DNA of 64,000 bases from Megachile rotundata (Eukaryota > Arthropoda > Insecta > Hymenoptera > Megachilidae): positions 682,001 through 746,000 of the forward strand of contig NW_027473339.1 of NCBI RefSeq assembly GCF_050947335.1. Direction: 5' to 3'. Positions 60,940 through 64,000 of this stretch are shown here, piece after piece. The translations under genes were made by a program, and so were the position numbers. The notes under the pieces were generated by a model, which saw only the letters and a list, made by a program, of their open reading frames with translations, had not been told where the DNA came from and did not search any database. Position 1 is the stretch's first letter, and each line of letters begins with the position of its first letter.

Positions 60940-61796
60940 TTGTGACTGCGTGATTGTGTGATTGTGATTGTGTGATCGTGATTGTGTGATCGTGATTGTG
61001 TGATCGTGATTGTGTGATCGTGATTGTGTGATCGCGATTTTGTGATCGTGATAGTGCGATCGTGATTGTGTGATCGTGATTGTGTGGTAGTGATTGTGTG
61101 GTCGTGATTGTGTGATCGTGATTGTGGGATTGTGACTGCGTGATTGTGTGATTGTGATTGTGTGACTGTGATTGTGTGATTGTGATTGTGGGATTGTGAT
61201 TGTGTGATCGTGATTGTGTGATCATGACTGTGTGGTCGTGATTGTTCGATCGTGATTGTGGGATTGTGACTGCGTGATTGTGTGATTGTGATTGTGTGAC
61301 TGTGATTGTGTGATTGTGATTGTGGGATTGTGATTGTGTGATTGTGATTGTGTGATCGTGACTGTGATTGTGTGATTGTGATTGTGATTGTGATTGTGAC
61401 TGTGATTGTGATTGTGATTGTGTGACTGTGTGATTGTGATTGTGTGACTGTGATTGTGTGATTGTGATTGTGTGATTGTGATTGTGTGATTGTTATTGTG
61501 TGATCGTGATTGTGTGATCTTGATTGTGTGATCGTGATTGTGTGATCGTGATCGTGTGATCGTGATCGTGTGATCGCGACTACGTGTTTGTGATTGTGTG
61601 ATCGCGATTGTGTGATCGCGATTGTGTGATCGCGATTGTGTGATCGCGATTGTGTGATCGCGATTGTGTGATCGCGATTGTGTGATCGCGATTGTGTGAT
61701 CGCGATTGTGTGATCGCGATTGTGTGATCGCGATTGTGTGATCGCGATTGTGTGATCGCGATTGTGTGATCGCGATTGTGTGATTGTGAATGTGTC
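60940..61796. repeat. About 2.06 kb tandem doublet, copy 2
   Basis: Second copy of 58862-59879, with GATAGTGCG at 61051, GTTCG at 61244 and CGACTACGTGTTTG at 61577. It ends in a clean GATCGC run, then GTGAATGTGTCAT. It is shorter than copy 1 mainly because the GATCGC run has 13 units instead of 24. Confidence 0.85.
61600..61781. repeat. GATCGCGATTGTGT run, 13 perfect units
   Basis: GATCGC starts at 61600 and every 14 bp to 61768, with no variant. Copy 1 of the doublet has 24 units at the same place. Confidence 0.94.
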
Positions 61797-62323
61797 ATTG
61801 TGATTGTGTGATTGTGATTGTGCGATCGTGACTGTGTGGTCGTGATTGTATGATCGTGATTGTGGGATTGTGACTGTGTGATTGTGTGATTGTGATTGTG
61901 TGACTGTGATTGTGGGATTGTGATTGTGTGATTGTGATTGTGTGATCGTGACTGTGATTGTGTGATTGTGATTGTGGGATTGTGATTGTGTGATTGTGAT
62001 TGTGTAATCGTGACTGTGATTGTGTGATTGTGATTGTGATTGTGATTGTGACTGTGATTGTGATTGTGATTGTGATTGTGATTGTGATTGTGATTGTGAT
62101 TGTAATTGTGTGACTGTGTGATTGTGATTGTGTGACTGTGATTGTGTGACCGTGATTGTGGGATTGTGACTGTGGGATTGTGTGGTTGTGGTTGTGCGAT
62201 TGTGATTGTGTGACTGTGATTGTGTGATTGTGATTGCGATTGTGTGATTGTGACTGTGTCGTCGTGATTGTGTGATCGTGATTGTGGGATTGTGACTGTG
62301 TGATTGTGTGATCGTGATTGTGT

Positions 62324-62547
62324 GATCGCGATTGTGTGATCGCGATTGTGTGATCGCGATTGTGTGATCGCGATTGTGTGATCGCGATTGTGTGATCGCG
62401 ATTGTGTGATCGCGATTGTGTGATCGCGATTGTGTGACCGCGATTGTGTGATCGCGATTGTGTGACCGCGATTGTGCGACCGCGATTGTGCGACCGCGAT
62501 TGTGTGATCGCGATTGTGTGATCGCGATTGTGTGATCGCGATTGAGT
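62324..62547. repeat. GATCGCGATTGTGT run, 16 units with GACCGCG variants
   Basis: Units run from 62324 to 62534 every 14 bp. Four carry GACCGCG instead of GATCGCG (about 62.43-62.50 kb), two of them also GTGCGACCG. These are the most C-rich units in the window. The run leads into the fifth GATTAGG cassette. Confidence 0.9.
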
Positions 62548-62559
62548 GATTGCGATTAT

Positions 62560-62760
62560 GTGATTGTGATTGTGATTGTGATTGTGATTGTGTGATTGTG
62601 TGATCGTGATTGTGTGACCGTGATTGTGTGACCGTGTTTATGTGATCGTGATTGTGTGATCCTGATTGTGTGATTAGGATTCTGTGATCGTGATTGTGTA
62701 ATCGTGATTGTGTGATCGTGATTGTGATCGTGATTTTGTGATCGTGATTGTGTGATGGTG
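62560..62760. repeat. Marker cassette occurrence 5 (GATTAGG at 62672)
   Basis: Order is GATTATGTG, 6-mers, two GACCGTG units (the second followed by GTTTATG), GATCCTG, GATTAGGATTCTG, GTGTAATCG, GATCGTGATTTTG and GATGG. It matches occurrences at 13219, 19965, 33102 and 60400. Confidence 0.9.
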
Positions 62761-64000
62761 ATTGTGTGATCGTGATAGTGTGATCGTGATTGTGTGATCG
62801 TGATTGTGTGATGGTGATTGTGTGATTGTGATTGTGTGATCGTGACTGTGTGGTCGTGATTGTGTGATAGTGATTGTGGGATTGTGAAGGCGTGATTGTG
62901 TGATTGTGATTGTGTGACTGTGATTGTGTGATTGTGATTGTGGGATTGTGATTGTGTGATTGTGATTGTGTGATCGTGACTGTGATTGTGTGATTGTGAT
63001 TGTAATTGTGATTGTGACCGTGATTGTGATTGTGATTGTGATTGTGTGACTGTGTGATTGTGATTGTGTGATCGTGACTGTGTGGTCGTGATTGTGTGAT
63101 TGTGATTGTGTCATTGTGATTGTGTGATTGTGATTGTGTGATTGTGATTGTGTGATTGTGATCGTGTGATTGTGATTGTGTGATCGTGACTGTGTGGTCG
63201 TGACTGTGTGATCGTGATTGTGGGATTGTGACTGTGTGATTGTGTGATTGTGATTGTGTGAATGTGATTGTGTGATTGTGATTGTGGGATTGTGATTGTG
63301 CGATCGCGATTGTGCGATCGCGACTGTGCGATCGTGATTGTGCGATCGTGAATGTGCGATCGTGATTGTGCGATCGTGATTGTGTGATTGTTTGATTGTG
63401 TGATTGCGATTGTGTGATTGCGATTGTGTGATTGCGATTGTGTGATTGTGATTGTGTGATTGTGATCGTGTGATTGTGATCGTGTGATTGTGATCGTGTG
63501 ATTGTGATCGCGTGATTGTGATCGTGTGATTGTGATCGTGTGATCGTGATTGGGTGACCGTGATTGGGTGATTGTGATTGGGTGATCTTGATTTGGTGAT
63601 CGTGATTGGCTAATCGTGATTGGGTGATCGTGATTGGGTGATCGTGATTGTGGGATTGTGACTGTGGGATTGTGTGGTTGTGGTTGTGTGATTGTGATTG
63701 TGTGAATGTGATTCTGTGATTGTGATTGTGGGATTGTGATTGCGATTGTGTGACTGTGACTGTGTGGTCATGATTGTGTGATCGTGATTGTGGGATTGTG
63801 ACTGTGTGATTGTGTGATCGTGATTGTGTGATCGTGATTGTGTGATCGTGATTGTGTGATCGTGATTGGGTGATCGTGATTGGGTGATCGTGATTGGGTG
63901 ATCTGGATTGGGTGATCGTGATTGGGTGATCGTGATTGTCGGATTGTGACTGTGCGATTGTGTGATTGTGATTGTGTGACTGTGATTGTGTGATTGTGAC
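62761..64000. repeat. Right-edge satellite with GATCGTGTGATTGTG and GATTGGG runs
   Basis: The segment contains GATCGTGTGATTGTG units (about 63.46-63.54 kb), GATTGGG runs (63.55-63.65 and 63.86-63.94 kb), two GCGATCGC sites (63300, 63314) and a decayed GATTTGGTG/GATTGGCTAATCG patch near 63.59-63.61 kb. The array runs off the window in the same pattern. Confidence 0.9.

Larger units (their letters stand above)
1..64000. repeat. Satellite array of a 14-bp unit, GATTGTGATTGTGT, filling the window
   Basis: Every line of the window can be parsed into GATTGT (6 bp) and GATTGTGT (8 bp) modules with scattered substitutions. Alternating 6 and 8 gives the dominant 14-bp period. On the + strand the consensus unit has five G, seven T, two A and no C, so strand composition is extremely skewed. 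C enters mainly by T-to-C change at fixed positions (GATCGT, GACTGT, GCGATT). I saw no stretch of even 100 bases that leaves this pattern, and no flanking unique DNA at either end. Known satellites grow by replication slippage at the unit level and by unequal exchange at the kilobase level, and both kinds of event are visible here. A eukaryotic heterochromatic satellite is the likeliest identity (inference). The family name and species are not recognisable. Confidence 0.97.

Noticed and set aside
1..64000. Telomeric repeat
   Set aside because: The unit does not match TTAGGG, TTTAGGG, TTAGG or TTGGGG types, and it is organised in kilobase HORs rather than a uniform short repeat. Subtelomeric location remains possible.
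1..64000. Z-DNA or G-quadruplex-forming tract
   Set aside because: Alternating purine-pyrimidine stretches are broken every few bases by ATT, and G runs of four or more are almost absent (five G near 12651 and near 58044 are exceptions).
1..64000. Entire window as an assembly or sequencing artefact
   Set aside because: Ordered variants, distinct HOR ages and unit-scale indels are hard to produce by simple polymerase or basecaller stutter. Near-identical pairs (29.3-31.5 and 45.9-55.7 kb) could still be partly mis-assembled and need read support.

Overview
The whole 64 kb is one uninterrupted block of satellite DNA. I found no unique sequence, credible gene, RNA gene, transposon or CRISPR array in it. 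The array is already under way at base 1 and still running at base 64000, so both edges lie outside the window.

The basic unit on the + strand is the 14-mer GATTGTGATTGTGT. It is best read as a 6-mer, GATTGT, followed by an 8-mer, GATTGTGT. Almost every stretch is a string of these two modules: 6+8 gives the 14-mer, runs of 6 give GATTGT tracts, and 8+8 gives the GACTGTGTGATTGTGT type of spacer. Variation is mostly T to C at a few fixed positions (GATCGT, GACTGT, GCGATT, GACCGT). Less common changes are GGGATT, GATAGT, GGTTGT, GTTTGT, GATGGT and GAATGT. These variants mark sub-blocks and allow higher-order repeats (HORs) to be traced by eye.

Layout: 0.28-2.1 kb is a roughly 0.9 kb doublet. 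4.4-10.9 kb holds two copies of a roughly 3.5 kb HOR. 11.4-15.1 kb is a mosaic that reappears about 20 kb further on, at 31.5-35.4 kb. 15.4-16.9 kb has three copies of a roughly 0.47-0.5 kb HOR. 18.0-19.1 kb is a roughly 0.6 kb doublet. 24.0-27.9 kb is a 1.9 kb tandem pair. 29.3-31.5 kb is a 1069 bp tandem pair. 35.1-55.7 kb is a 4.4-5.0 kb HOR present about four times, including two near-identical pairs. 57.9-62.5 kb is rich in GATCGCGATTGTGT units, with a roughly 2.06 kb doublet.

Long open frames exist only on the - strand (up to 2913 codons) and follow from the repeat itself. The - strand unit has almost no G and lacks TAA, TAG and TGA. Because 14 is not a multiple of 3, all three frames give rotations of the same peptide, HNHNHTITITQSQS. 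I treat none of them as genes.

The size, nested HOR structure and lack of genes point to a eukaryotic chromosome: a pericentromeric, subtelomeric or other heterochromatic satellite, probably assembled from long reads. I cannot name the species from the sequence. There is no gene network to describe. The biology visible here is the amplification history of the array.
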